Positions 47,989 through 60,767 of a stretch of 64,000 nt of DNA are shown piece by piece. The position numbers and the translations under genes were made by a program. This DNA comes from Naganishia liquefaciens. Lineage: Eukaryota; Basidiomycota; Tremellomycetes; Filobasidiales; Filobasidiaceae. The stretch spans positions 1,178,001 to 1,242,000 of the forward strand of contig BLZA01000021.1 of assembly GCA_013423385.1 (NCBI GenBank), given 5' to 3'. The first letter of the stretch is position 1. Every line of letters begins with the position of its first letter. A model generated the notes under the pieces. It saw only the letters and a program-made list of their open reading frames with translations, was not told the DNA's origin and searched no databases.

Positions 47989-50034
47989 ATGTCTCCCAAC
48001 AACGCAGCAACCCATCGCCGCGCACGAGCCCTCGCATTCCGGTCAGCCGCAAGCATTCAGGTCTCCGCCCATCTGCAGCAAGAGATTCTGTCTTCGCACA
48101 ACACGGCTATCGTGCAAGGAATCAAGGACAAGCGATGGACGTCGACGCAAGTTCTGCAAGCATTCGTGACCCGTGCCATAGCGTCGCAGGAATGCACAAA
48201 TTGCGTGACCGAAGGTGAGTCTATAGACGACAAGGCGAGCAATCGCTCATCCCCGGCAGTCATGTTTGAACAGGCGTTCGAGCGCGCCGCATCTCTCGAT
48301 GCCCAATTTAGCTCGACGGGATCGCTCGTTGGACCGTTTCACGGCTTGCCCGTCTCGGTCAAGGACATGCTCGACATCAAGGGCTACCCGACGACGCTCG
48401 GCCTTACCTCCCACCTCGACCACCCGCCTGCTTCTCGCACATCCGCCATCGTCGCAGCATTAGAACACCTCGGTGCCATCGTTCCCTATGTCAAGACCAA
48501 CGTCCCACAACTATTACTCTCGTTTGAATGCAACAATGCCGTCTGGGGGCGCACGACCAACCCTTACAGCGCGGCATACACGAGCGGCGGGTCCTCGGGA
48601 GGCGAAGCGGCGTTACTGGCGTTCCGGGGCGCGGCGATGGGCGTTGGGACGGATATCGGGGGAAGCTTGCGTATTCCGGCCGGATACTGTGGTATTTACT
48701 CGCTGAAGCCTTCCTCTGTTCGGGGAGCGACGTGGCCGATGCAAGGGATGGCTTCGCTTGGTGGCGGATTCGAGGGGTTAATCAGCGTCGCGGGACCGAT
48801 GTGTGCGACGGCAGAGGACTTGGAAACGGCGTGGATCGAGGTCGGCAAGGTGTTTAGCCTCGAAGGGTGGGGGAATGAGGACCCCGTGGCGTACACGTTG
48901 CGCAAGGAGGCGCTGGAAAAGGCGCTCGGCGTGCCGTACCTGCCGGCGATGAAGCCGGTTGACTATGGATCGCTCCGGCCACTGGACCTTGCCGCGAAAC
49001 GGGGGAAACCTCTTCGCATAGGCATCTACCACACTGATGGATTCGTTCACACCACGCCCGCCTCGTACCGCGCGCTTGAAGAAACAGTCGCAGCGGCACG
49101 CAAGCGATACTCGACCGAGGAAATCGAATTTGTCCACTTGTCCAAAACCGATGTTCGCGGCGTGCAAGCCATGGAGATTTTCGTCGGCCTGACGTCTGCC
49201 GCAAAGTACCGCCACCTCACGCACCCGCACCTTCATCCGGATCCGCTCGACCCGACGCTCTACGTGCCCGTCTACATCTCTCGTCTGCCCGCCGTCGCCA
49301 GGCAACTACTGAATTTCATCTTGTATTATATCCTCGGAGAGAGAGACTTTGCGACTCTGGGGAGAGCGACTGGTGGCAAGAGCGCCGAGGAGTACTTTCA
49401 GTGGGTGCGCAAGCGCGATGTATTCAGGGAGCAGTGGAGGGAGAGGGTGTGGGAGGGGCTCGAATTGGATGCTATTGTGGCGTAGGTCATCAGTGTGGCC
49501 GTGCCCTTGGAACGCTGATATCATCCCCTCGTCAGTCCCGTTCAAGCAACACCTGCACTTCCGCACAACGGCGCCAAAAAGCTCTCGCTCATGTCCATCT
49601 CTACAGCGATGTACAATGTCTTGGACTTTGCCATCGCTTGTCTACCCGTCACGCGAGTCGATGCGGCCAAGGACTCACACTTGGCTCCACCTTCTGACGT
49701 TGAAGGCTATGACCGCGAACGCGAGATCTGGAACAAGTGGAATACGGATCGGGAGCTCGCCAAGTGTAGTCGACTCGTCAAAAAGGAGGTGTACAGCGTG
49801 TACGACGCGACCAAGATGGAGGGCTTGCCAGTGGGATTGCAAGTGGTAAGTCTGGTCCAGCGCATGCGGGATATTTGCTGAAATGCGGCGCAGATCGCGC
49901 CGGCCGGAAAGGAGGAGCGTGCGCTGGGCATCATGAGGATGCTCGATGAGGCGTTGCCGGAGCTTGAAAAGCGCGGTGGCGCGTGGATCGACACGCATTC
50001 TGGAGACAGAAGGGTCGGATTCGGGACGCTGTAA
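47989..50034 (+). CDS. Amidase-signature hydrolase (acetamidase/FAAH-like)
   Basis: Starts MSPNNAATHRRARALAF. The Ser-cisSer-Lys triad is visible: Lys in LPVSVKDMLDIKG, cis-Ser in YTSGGSSGGEAALLAF, and the nucleophile Ser in VGTDIGGSLRIPAGYCG. ARATHTS-like helices and the conserved VQATPALPHNGA block follow, then KMEGLPVGLQVIAPAGKEER near the end. The family cleaves amides of fatty acids or small molecules such as acetamide; the substrate cannot be told from the sequence. Three introns of about 50-60 nt (after CVTE, after AIVA, after GLQV). The length of about 620-630 residues is on the long side for fungal acetamidases but within range. Confidence 0.9.
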
Positions 50035-50268
50035 GCGAGTCTCTCAAAGGAGAGCCTCTGGCAAGATGCCTTGGAGGAGTGGATGACTGTAGACGCAATT
50101 GGCCAGCTTGCGGGCCTGTATATCCTTTCAGCGAAGCATTTCGAGCGCACCTGGGACGTCGTGGCCATTCCTCATTGGCAGATATAATAAGCCTAGACTG
50201 CAAAGGATTGCGCAGTAAACCGATACAATGCGTATCATCCGTAGACGTCATATCTCGCCTCCTTGCCC

Positions 50269-50850
50269 ATGACTTCTTCAGACTCAATTCCGCCCAGCGG
50301 TCTCGATAAAACGACGTTACGATTGATGAACTACTGGCAACGTCTTTGTCAAGGCGGTTGGGAATACGCGAGTTGGATGGACTCTGACAATGGCAAAGAA
50401 GGCTGGATTAAGTGCAAGTATCCCTCATATTATACGGCGGCGAAAGAACCAGTCTACGCCGGAGGATGCTTGATGATGAGTTTTGGCGCCCTTCCCAAAT
50501 GGATACCCGCCTCACAATCTACTTGGCAGATGCTCTTCAAGAGGGGGAAGCGACATGATCGGAACCGAATAGATATTGACGCATGCAAGATGTTCTATTA
50601 TACCGTGTACGCCAAAATTGTCGCCCCTTTAAGGGCGAACCTCGGCAGCCTTGAGGGCAGACATTACAAAGACATCGATCATCTTGATTGTATCTTCTTC
50701 CGCCCGTACCAACACTTGGATACAGAAGCAAGCAACGGCAGCGATGGCGAACATACCTGCGCCGAATGCTCTGCCACTCTCTCGTCGTTCTTGCCGTCCT
50801 GGGATGGGCATTCGAGCGTTTTCGACAGCGCGACCTCTTTCACGTGGTAA
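50269..50850 (+). CDS. Orphan ORF, ~193 aa (may lack introns or continue)
   Basis: An open frame from ATG at 50269 (MTSSDSIPPSGLDKTTLRL) to 50850. It contains YWQRLCQGGWEYASWMDSDN, several Trp/Tyr-rich segments and a C-terminal TCAECSATLS motif. It has no signal peptide. Its N-terminal pattern, L..YW..L......W..W(M/L)DS, recurs in the ORF at 51468 (YWDYLANIEEGKTAWQHEAW). No family recognised. A GTAAGA donor just before the stop may lead to a further exon (a frame with a hydrophobic stretch lies there). Reality of the model is moderate. Confidence 0.4.
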   Translation: MTSSDSIPPSGLDKTTLRLMNYWQRLCQGGWEYASWMDSDNGKEGWIKCKYPSYYTAAKEPVYAGGCLMMSFGALPKWIPASQSTWQMLFKRGKRHDRNRIDIDACKMFYYTVYAKIVAPLRANLGSLEGRHYKDIDHLDCIFFRPYQHLDTEASNGSDGEHTCAECSATLSSFLPSWDGHSSVFDSATSFTW

Positions 50851-51467
50851 GAAACGTCGTCAAGGATAAGCCTGACGAGTCGCTTTCAGCAGGGCTCCCA
50901 AGTTCGAATTTAGGAGGGAAGCGGACAGGAGGAAGCGACCATCAGGGAACAACCCAAGAAATTCTGGAATTCGGCTTCGGATCTGGGTCAACATTATGCC
51001 TTGTTTCTGGCTGTAAGGTCAATGGATGTAAAATCAGGACACATAGGCCTATTCATGTCAGTTGAGCTGTTAGGCCGCAATTGCAAGGCTCCGGGTTAAG
51101 GAGAAAACTCAATCAACCCTATTCAGGAAGTCACACTCGGGTCATCAATCGGAACAGATAGTCGAAGGGTGGATGAGGCTGACTTGCGATGCCATTAGCG
51201 ATGTTTGATATGCAGAAAAACATCACAGCCTGAGGCCGAAGCACAATCCAAAGGCACACCATGATTAGGCTGTAAGAGATGCTGTGCACAGCGTTTGCTG
51301 CACTTCTTTCGTCGATGAGCGTCAGCTCCGTTGTTTGCGATCTTGGCCTCGATCCGTAAACCTTGTCACAAGTGCGCCATGGTCAACAAGTGACAAAGTC
51401 GAATCCCCATCGTTCGTCCCTGCTCTCTCCCAAAAAAGCAGCTTCTGTTGCAAAACAATTCGATACG

Positions 51468-52024
51468 ATGGCGCAATATCGCTCCCCCCACCCTGGCGCT
51501 CAGCCTGGTTACAATCTGACTCTAATAAGATACTGGGATTATCTGGCGAATATCGAGGAGGGAAAGACTGCGTGGCAGCACGAAGCCTGGTTGGATTCTG
51601 GGATCATCCCTCAGGGCTGGAAGCAAAACCAGCCGTTGTCGATGCTTGCATAATAGTCGATATCCGTCAACGGATATATGTGGACGAGCCTGGGGCTATT
51701 TCCGACGTTCATTCGCCAGAGCCACCTCACCTGACAGGGCTTCGTGGATAAGATTCAGAAAAAGGAGAACAGCATCACTTGGGTCTACCTGCTGAATGAT
51801 CGTCTGCTAGAATTCTACAAGGAGGAGTACCTTCCGATGCTGATGTTGCAGATGACACGTCATGTGTTAGATGCGACTCTCCGTCTCCTCCCTCCTTTGG
51901 CTTCACTCCATCAGTCATCCGTGATGGGCTGTGTTGATGGGCATATATATAAGACGGGAGACGAGCTCGAGGGCATTATGTATGAGAGGATGCTTCACAC
52001 GTTGTCTTCATCAACTCGTGGCTG
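51468..52024 (+). CDS. Orphan ORFs, possible two-part gene similar to the one at 50.3 kb
   Basis: A first open stretch from ATG 51468 (MAQYRSPHPGAQPGYNLTLI) to 51653 and a second at 51744-52024 (MDKIQKKENSITWVYLLNDR, LLEFYKEEYLPMLMLQM). They could be exons of one gene, but I could not find a clean intron join. The first stretch shares the YW...W..W(L)DS pattern with the 50.3-kb ORF about 1.2 kb upstream. A TATA-like TATATATAA at about 51945 suggests that another transcript may begin nearby. Low confidence. Confidence 0.25.
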
Positions 52025-53049
52025 ATAGCAACGCCTGTGTGCATTCCTCTCAGTCGTTTCAGCTGAATGCAGTCCAGAATGAAATGGCGCAGCGGCAGAC
52101 TGGCGTCGTGAAATTCCTTAGCAACGGGAGTGCCGGAAGTGAAAAGGTTCAGGTACTGAATCCCATAGACTTTGAGAGAAACCACGAATTTTGTCCGAGC
52201 GGAGCCTCAGTACAAATCCCCCGGGACCTTCGCGACATATCACCTCCTAAGTATCTCGCATTGTTTCAATTCCTTCGAAGCCACAAGGGACAAGAGCCAG
52301 ACGACTGGGGAAAGCAGCGGGACAGGCTTCGTCCCATACACTTCCAGAAATAGTATCCCGCCCGACACTTCAACTGCCATCCAGCCAATAGCCGATCGGA
52401 CCCTCCTCCAGTCAAGTCTATCTCCCGGTAACCGTTTTTTCCAATGAGCCTCAGTCTCCTGGAAGATTCGAAACGGTAACCGAATCAATCAAGGATATGG
52501 CCTGATGGATGTTTCCTTGAATGCGCTCGATGAGAACTGAAAGATGAGAGAAAACTTCTCAAGGTGACACCCTGTCACCGAGGCAAGAGTATAGATCAAG
52601 CTTTCGGACGTTTGTACTCATCTTGAGCCAACTCGATCTTTGCATCTCGCTGTCAGTCTTTCCCTAACACCGTCAGCGCTTGCCGCTCTAGGATCATGCG
52701 GTGAATCACAGTCTCGAAAGATCCGATTTCCGTTCTCATCCGAAGGGGCAAATCATGCGCAAAGCAGGGGTTCAAAATGACTTGCTGCGTAGAGCCCAAT
52801 GGCGACGTCTGCCAATATGGCTCCCATCCAGACACCTACCTGACTTTGACTGTAATGCACCGAGGCAAGACGACTCGGTCGCAGCGTGACGTGACGTAAG
52901 CCGGAAAGGAATAATAACCGAGCGAGGTGAAACGGATCAAAGGAGAGCGACCCGTGCTGTCAAGGTGAAGCAGGCAGTCAACGTCGTGCATACCGCCAGG
53001 GCGCTCCACTTCGCCCATCATGGGCTCGTCATCCCAGAAAGCTTCGACG
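52025..53049. other. Spacer before the ABCD transporter
   Basis: Only short open frames; no gene, repeat or RNA recognised. Its right end is the promoter of the transporter gene. Confidence 0.4.
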
Positions 53050-56000
53050 ATGGCGATGCCCGCAAGCCAGGAGGCCATTCAGCGGGTCATCCTTCCAGCG
53101 TTCAAGCGGACGTTTGGTGCATATGTCAAGAATCGGGCGGTGATTCAAAAGTTGATTTCGGGTTAGTCGTCCGGTCTTTGGATGACGATGTGATGCTCAT
53201 GGATGATCTGTGCAGCATCTTTTGTTGTATATGCGCTACGGAGTACGTATAGCAATTTGTCGGGAAATTCCAGGAAAAAGACAAAGAAGGAAGATCACCT
53301 GGCGAGAAACCGTACGTCTGCGTTTCAGCTGTCTCAGCGCCCTCTGACGCATTGTCCCCAGCACGCAAGCCGAAGATCCAAATCGACGCCATATTCTACG
53401 CCAGGCTTATGCGGCTCTTGCGCATCGTTATCCCAGGATGGAAGTCGCCAGAGGCCTTGATGCTTGCGCTGCACAGTGGATTCCTGGTGATGAGGACAAT
53501 GCTGAGCCTCTATGTGGCGGATCTGGATGGAAGGTGGGTCAAGAGCACCCAATGAAATCAGAGCTCATTCTCTTTGGCAGAATTGTGTCATCTCTTGTTC
53601 GATCAAACACGTCGTTGTTTACGCTAAACATCCTCAAATGGCTCGCTATATCCGTACCAGCTTGTTACTGCAACGCCATGCTGGATTTCTTGCAGTCAAA
53701 GCTCGCCCTGGCATATCGAACAAGGTATTCTCGAGAGAAATGGGGTACAGAGCGATTGACTGACTGTCTCGCGTCATGCTAGGTTGACAAAGAAGGCTCT
53801 GGGAACCTATCTGGAGGACGGGGACGAATCGAAGGCCGGACAGGTGTTCTACAAACTTGGTCAGTCTACCATGATCTTCACAGCTTCACGATTGTCATCT
53901 CTGACGGATACCCATTCTACAGCCAATCTGGATGACAGAATCAAGAATGCTGATCAGTGGGTTTTGAAAGACCTCTTCTGCTTTACACGATTGACGAGGT
54001 CCCGCTTTCTGCAGGATGATCACTGTCGACATTCAACGTTTCTCCAATCATCTCGCAGAAATCTACTCCAACATTGCCAAGCCTGTACTCGACTGCTTGC
54101 AAGTGGATTCTCAATCACTGGATCATCTGGCTGACATGACTCGTACAGGCTGTACAATTATCAGCTACAAAAGAATGTCGGTGCCGAGGGACTGGTTGTT
54201 CTGACAGTGCTCGTTCAGGCGACGGCCGGTCTGCGTAGGTCTTCTCTTCGATTGTGGGGGGGGGGGAGTACCGCTAACCGTGACGGGATACCCAACAGTT
54301 CGCGCGGTGACACCTCCATTTGGCACATATGCTGCACATGAAGGTGAGTCTGGTAGAAACAATTGTAAGATCCGGTTGACCGAGCTTGACCGCAGCGACT
54401 TTGGAGGGTGAATTGCGATACACACATTCCAGGCTAATCGAAAATGGTACGTTGGCTTTTCCTGACGCGCCGTCGTAGATGAGCAAGCTAAAGTCTCGTA
54501 TCGCACAACTTCAGCCGAAGAAATCGGTTTCTACCGTGGCCACGAATACGAGAAGAATGTCGTCGAGCGAGGTTACTATGGACTAGTGAAGCACATCAAC
54601 CGGGTTCTCAAGGTTCGAATATGGCACGGCGTCGTGGAAGAAGGGATTGTGAAATGGGTAAGCTTATACGTCCAGTGAGAGACAGACTTTGAGCTGACCT
54701 GGGCATCATCAGCTTTGGGGCAGCTTTGGGGTATGTCTTGGTTGCCCTGTGCCAGCAGATGTTATGCTAACTCGCATCATCACTAGCTGTGTCTCTGTGC
54801 CATCCCAGTCTTCGTCAAGATTCCAGGCATCACGACCGTCACCGATCTGGGCTCCCGAACAGAAGGTTGGTGCGATTACCTTTCCGCGATATGTCGCTAA
54901 CATTCCTCAAGGCTTCGTAACGAATCGACGTCTGCTGATCAGCTCGAGTGATGCGTTTGGCCGTATCATGTACAGCTACAAGGAGCTGGCCGAGCTCGCG
55001 GGCTACACGGCAAGAGTGTCGGATTTGCTGGACACGATGGACGAGGTCGAAGCTGGCAAGTTTCAAAAACAGCTCGTCAGTTCCGCAGGTACCGAGGAGA
55101 ATGCCAAAGGTATGTCAGTCACTTCGCATGGCTACTCGACTGACTTATATCGCGCAGTCTTGGCTGGCAGAGGCACGATTGTTGAATCCGAAGACATCAA
55201 GTTTGACAGGGTTCCAATTGTCAGTCCGAACGGAGACGTTCTCGTCAAAGCGCTGTCGTTCGAGGTCAAGCAAGGGGAAAACCTTGTCGTCCAGGGACCC
55301 AACGGTTGCGGCAAGTCGAGTCTCTTTCGAATTCTGGGTGGTTTATGGCCGGTATATGGTAAGCCATAGTTCAGAATGACAAAGAACAGGCTGACCGGAC
55401 AACAGGTGGCACGGTACACAAACCGTCGTCCCGAGAATTCGCATACATCCCGCAACGACCGTACCTCACCACGGGTACTTTCCGCGACCAAATTATCTAC
55501 CCGCAAAGTGAAAAGGAATTCCGTGCAACGGGCAAGACCGACCACGATCTGCATGCGATCTTGGAAAAGCTGCATATGCTGCATCTGATGGAAAAGGAGG
55601 GCGGACTGGACGCGCGCAAAGAGTGGAGGGACGCCTTGTCGGGCGGCGACAAGCAAAAGATCGCAATGGCTAGGTTGTTCTATCATCGACCAAAGGTGAG
55701 CTCGACGCTATGACTGCGAAATACGAGCTCATGCTGCAACGAAGTACGCCATCCTGGACGAGTCTTCGAGCGCTGTGCCGGTGGAGACTGAGCAGGTGAT
55801 GTATGAACAAGCCATGGGTAAGTGCGCCGCATCAAGTGGCGACGTCGCTAATGACTGGACAGCCCTTGGTATCACCCTCCTGACGGTCTCGCATCGTCCC
55901 TCACTGTAAGTGACTTTGATTGTCGCTTGACCCTCGCTCATCCCTCGCAGCCTGCAATACCACCAACGCATCCTCGAGTTTGACGGACAAGGCGGATATA

Positions 56001-56161
56001 TCTTTGCCAAGCTCGACCCGACTCGACGGCTGGCGTTGCAAGAAGAAAAGCAAGATTTGGAGAGAAAGTTGCAAGAGGTACCCAAGCTCGTGGCGAGATT
56101 GGAGGAACTACAGGCGGTCAAGCGTCAACGACGACGCGCCGCGGCATCCGCGACAGCTTGA
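53050..56161 (+). CDS. Peroxisomal ABCD half-transporter (PXA1/PXA2-like), many exons
   Basis: The chosen start ATG at 53050 ([20 protein letters not shown]) leads into the conserved ABCD N-terminus. Next come [20 protein letters not shown], the six-helix membrane domain ([40 protein letters not shown] with the [12 protein letters not shown] loop) and the nucleotide-binding domain. Walker A is [20 protein letters not shown], the signature reads [18 protein letters not shown] (Asp in place of the usual Glu), and Walker B is [13 protein letters not shown]. The C-terminus is a charged helix. ABCD proteins dimerise to import very-long-chain acyl-CoA into peroxisomes for beta-oxidation. About 15 short introns are present; one, near 54257, contains a G11-like run. 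Size of about 750 aa fits. Confidence 0.87.
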
Positions 56162-56259
56162 GGAACAGTGTTTGGCAGATGATGAATTTTGTAGCTTACC
56201 CATGCATGGATTAGGTTGTATTACAATGCAAGGATAGTGTTGTAGATGCCTAGCGTGCT

Positions 56260-58193
56260 TCACCATCCGTCCGTCTTCATCTCCACCTCGGGCGCCTGTG
56301 CGGCACCCCACGGCTCCTCGACCGGTTCGGCCGGATACGCCTTCCACCTGATCGTCAGCAACCCGCTCGACGGGTAGAATATTTCCCATTCCTCGAGATC
56401 GCCCGCGACGCCCGACGCACCGGGACAATCGCCGAATCCTCCGAGCGCGCGGCACAGTGTACGCTTGCTGCCTGCACATGCCGCTGCTACCGTCTCATCC
56501 GCCCAGAGCGCACTCATGACCACGTCGGGCGCACGCCAGCGTTGCATGGTATCCCGGACGATGGCACGTATCTGTTCATCCGACGCTGGGTTCATCCGCT
56601 TGCCGTCGCGGAATCCCGCACCGGCGCCGCGGGGTTCGTGAATGTGCCTCGCTGCGAGTCTGAGAGGGTGAGGATTAGCAGCATGCGTTGTTTTGCCAAC
56701 GTGAGGAATCGGGCTTACCGATGCGGATGCAGTCGCTCGCCACTGCCGGGCATGAACGGCAACTCGGACGTCCGCACGCTTCTCGGACTCCTCGTGGGCT
56801 GTCCGCCGAGCCGGAAGATGGCGGTCTGCGTGGCGTACAGTGGACGCGTAGGATCTTCGTCGTGGTAGGACGGATGCGAGGAGATGCCGACACCGCCGAT
56901 CGTCGCGGTGTATCCCCAGTCTGTCCGGTGGTCTGATTAGCAAGCGAGTGTGAGAAGAAGAAGGGGAAGGACTCACCTTCTGCTGCATCGCACCAATTCT
57001 GAAACTCTTGCTCGTTCATTTCGAATTTATGATCGGAATGCTGGGGACCGAGACCACGCGTCAGTGCTGCAGGCGACGACGACTGTACGGACCGGACCGG
57101 TCACTGACCCTGAAAACACGATCTGTCCGGCCGGTGGGATCGAGGAATCCCTTTTGGCCGTGCGAATGCGAATGCGCCGGGTCATCGCTTCGAGGGAATT
57201 TGGCGTTGAACTAGGGTGACGGGGTGTCAGATTCATTTGGGTCCCGCGCCTGGTGACGGCCGGGAGGGGGGGGGGGAGCGTACCTCAAAGTTGGGCGTTG
57301 AGATGAGCACGATCTGCGGCCTAAACGTGCCAAAGATCATTTGCGGGAACATGCGAAAGGAAGGGCCGTCCAAGTGTTCAACACTGCCCGGCGCTCTCGT
57401 CAACAGCTAGGTTGCCAAACAAGAGCGACGCCCACTCACAGCTCGAGCGCCACGATCGCCTCGAATCCCTCTAGCCTTCGATTATGCTTTTCCAATCCTC
57501 CTTGCCAGATCTCGCATTCAAGCCTCTGCCACCGCGGCGGGATGTACTGACCCGGTTCGGGTTCCGTCGGCGGTGTCGTCGCTTTGACGGCTTCGGGGAT
57601 GACGGTTGGATCGACGTCGAGACCTGCGATGCGCTGGGGGAAAGGAGGAGGGCAGGGGTTGAGAAGAAGGGGGGGGGGAAGTGAGCAGGGCATATCGCGG
57701 ACAACCGCTTTGGGGGACCTACGTGGAGGAACAATTCCCGGCTCTGCGTTCGATCGGTATTATGGTCTTCCTGCCTCTCCATATTTTCCTCTCCGCCGCT
57801 GTCGACGTCGACGACGGCCCGAATCGGATCCTCTGGAACCGTGGCTGCCGGTTCAACCAGCATCCTCAACAAATCCCCTGCTCCGCATCCGACATCCAAA
57901 ACACTCGTGACGCCTTCCTTGCGCAACACGTCGAGCGCCCATTCGATCCGCTGCATCTGGAGCGAGGGCGAGAACCGGATCCCGACCCGATCGATCCCGT
58001 GCTCGACCATGGATACCTCCCGCGTGGTCGAGAGCTGCGCGGCGGTGGATTGGGCGTCGGCCGAAGTGAGGGACGGGTCGTACGCCGGGTCTTCGTCAAT
58101 GTTGGCCGGGATCGGGTCTGGGACCGCCGGGGACGGGGTGAGGGAGGAGGAGGAGGAGGAGAGGACATGGTGGAGGGATGGGTAGTTGGACAT
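56260..58193 (-). CDS. hen1: HEN1 small-RNA 2'-O-methyltransferase, multi-exon
   Basis: Starts MSNYPSLHHVLSSSSS at 58193. After a low-complexity leader come IRFSPSLQMQRIEWALDVLR and the SAM motif VTSVLDVGCGAGDLLRMLV. The second motif is RIAGLDVDPTVIPEA. The metal site is VALELVEHLDG, with the E-x-x-E-H ligands formed across an intron, followed by PQIVLISTPNFEFN. The last ligand region is HSDHKFEMNEQEFQNWC. These are the hallmarks of HEN1, which methylates the 3'-terminal ribose of small RNAs and protects them. The C-terminal ~150 residues are lineage-specific. About seven introns. Its presence implies an RNA-silencing or related small-RNA pathway in this species. Confidence 0.88.
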
Positions 58194-60047
58194 GCTGGAC
58201 GATCGGGGCTAGGAGGCTGGGTGTGTGTGCGGGAGGAAGAAGATGTCAGCTCTCCTGGGGAAAGAGACGCCTCGACAAGAGCGAGCGGCCACCTGTAGAC
58301 GGACGGACTGGGTGACTGGGTGCGCTGCGGCCGATGATTGCCACGCGCCACGAGCAATCGGATTCGGCGAGAACGCGGGGCGATAACGGCGTTGCGTTGC
58401 GTTGCGTTTCGGTTGGCGAGGCGAGGCGGGAGGCGGTGCAGGATGGGATGGAATGGGATGGGATGGACAAAGGACTACAGTAGGACGACGTGACTGCGCT
58501 GGTGTATCTCGCCTCTGCGACGACGACGACGACGACGACGGGGGACGGCAATGCGCGGCCGATCGGCTCGGAGCTGCGACGTGTGTTCCTCTCTGTTTCC
58601 TTGGCGCGGCGGGATGACCGTCGTCGGGACACTAAACGGTCGCGGCCGCGCAGACGGGGATGGTCCACAGGGTGGCTATATACCGGTACAATAATGGGCG
58701 CCAGGAGAGGGACCCCGCATGCATGCAGAAAGGCCGGGAGAAGGAATGAGGACGAGGGACCATGTGATCTGGCGGGCGCGTTCACCGTGGCCTGGTTGTA
58801 ATTTGGGGGGGGGGAGATGGGGTGGGGTTGGGTGGGGCAGGGTGGGGCGGGGTGGCACGGGTTACTGGCGAGGGAATCTTGCGCATGTCGTTTGCATTGG
58901 CATGGCTATTCCCGCTGGAATTCCCGGGAGCAAGTCCACGTCGCCGGTGCATACGTCACAGGGGCGAGGTCTTGATCGCTTGACACTGATATTCCCCTGC
59001 CTGCCTGGCCCTGACCCTGAACAGACGTGCAGCTGAGCGAGGAGAGGCACCTCTCGTGCGAGCTACAGCAGTGTCTCTGCAAGTTTGTTCTCCTCGCGGT
59101 CTACATATACGACACGACACGACACGATCTATACGATATACGAACGCGGGCTGCAAGCTGCAAGGCATCCATGCACCCGCGTTACGTCACCCCCCATGCC
59201 ATGCAATCTCACTTGGGCGCCAGAAGCAGAGCGCCGAGATCACTGCTGTACGGTCGAATGTCATGAAACAAAGCTGTTTGGTATTCCATCATTTATTGGA
59301 TCAGCTGCTGGGTACGGGACGGCGGAATGCACACACACACTCACATGTCGCGCAAGTGTAAAAGTCGCGTCACCTCGTTTGAATCGAGCTTGGGATGCAC
59401 GTACATCGAAACCATGTACATGGCCGTGCAACTCGACAGCGAGGCATGGGCAGGCTCTACGTATATATTACACACTTCTATTCAGTCCTCTAGTAGCAAC
59501 GCGTTCACCGCCTTGTGCTCTGACAAAGTTTCCCGGCAGTCGTCCGAGTACCTCTCTCCGCCTTTCCCGGCCGGACGCTCGATGAGGGAGTCAAGCGGGG
59601 TACCTGTCGCGATGACGATTGAGTGCACCATACGAGGGTGCGTCATCATCCGGGACCATGCATTCGGCAAGAGAGGATCGCTGACGCCAGCGTCATTGCC
59701 ATCAAGTGAAAAACTCAACTATACAAGCACAGGCGCATGATGGCTGGCGCCACCGAAGGGTTGTCTCGAGTGCCACAATCGCCAACTTTGCGTTTACCGC
59801 TGTGCATGCGGTAAATCGCCTACGGGTCGAAAAGGGCCGCCTTACGCGCGAGAGCTGCAGCGCCCAGTCTAGGTCGAGCTCGACGCTTTTCCTGCGTCAT
59901 TCGCCCGAAACCAACAGTCGATCAACTGCATTTGCGCTACTGTCACATACAACGGAAATATCTCATGCTAAATCAAAGGGAGCCCAACGACTACAAAGCG
60001 GGGACCGTCAATATTGAAAGGAAACATCGAGCGAGACGCGGTGACGA
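58194..60047. other. Gene-poor, low-complexity region
   Basis: About 1.85 kb without a convincing gene. It contains a GGGATGGAAT-type stretch at 58441-58470, a (CGA)n tract at about 58516-58541, and G runs at 58804-58850. TATA-like motifs at about 58676 and 59460 have no clear coding sequence after them. Confidence 0.5.
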
Positions 60048-60659
60048 CTATGAGTTGGCGGTCTGCTGGGCCTGGCCCTTGTCGTGCTGTTGAAGAGGAA
60101 CAAGTCAGTACCTTGCGATGGGAGAGGACTGGACACACAGCCATTCGCCAGTCTCTTTCGCCGACTCCGCATGCCTTTCGCAGAACCAAGACGCACTCCC
60201 ACTCACCTGCAAGTTGCCGCTCGCCTGCTGAGCCTTGTCACCGGTAATGGCGCCCACGATCGAGTCCTTCTTTCCCTCGAGTCGGTCGGCGGTTCCCTCG
60301 ACGTAGCCCTTGGCCTCGGCGGCCTTGATTTCGGCTTCACCGGAGGCGTGTCGCTGCACAGCGGGAAAAGAAAAAAAGAAGACGACGCATCAATACGAGG
60401 AAACGACGTGTAGCGAGGGACAGGTTACACACCTCCTTTCCGTCCGTGGTGAACTGGGATGGCTCCGAGCTGCCTCCAGCGGCCTGATAGGCGGCCTCGA
60501 TGGCACTGCCGACGATCTGTTCAGCAGAACCGACGATCGAGTTGACCTGGATCAAACGAGAATGAAGGAGGGGAGCGGATGAGTGGGAGGACGTCTGATG
60601 CGGGCGTGATGTGGACGTACCTGGCCGTGAACCTTGGAAGGGTTGGTGATTTCAGACAT
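60048..60659 (-). CDS. Hmp1/CsbD-like small stress protein, 4 exons, 112 aa
   Basis: Exons 60659-60621, 60546-60433, 60353-60207 and 60086-60048 add up to 113 codons. The protein begins [19 protein letters not shown] and contains the CsbD-like stretches [20 protein letters not shown] and [20 protein letters not shown]. The tail is Gln/Lys-rich ([12 protein letters not shown]). It resembles the basidiomycete 'mismatched base pair and cruciform DNA recognition protein' (Hmp1) known from Ustilago; related bacterial CsbD proteins are general stress proteins. The actual role is uncertain. A TATATAA box on the minus strand (60761-60767) about 105 nt upstream of the ATG fits strong or inducible expression. 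Confidence 0.82.
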
Positions 60660-60760
60660 TGTGTGTAGAGCAGTGGTGAGTGCGGACTGTGGTGCGTGAG
60701 TGTGTGGTGTGATGGACGAAGTGGATGGCGCACAAAGGGCCTTGCCCTGCCCTCTCTGCC

Positions 60761-60767
60761 TTATATA
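60761..60767 (-). promoter_or_regulatory. TATA box of the Hmp1-like gene
   Basis: TATATAA on the minus strand, about 105 nt upstream of the start codon. Confidence 0.6.

Noticed and set aside
58441-58470. Second TGGGA-type array
   Set aside because: Only a few irregular copies, so treated as low-complexity sequence rather than a repeat array.
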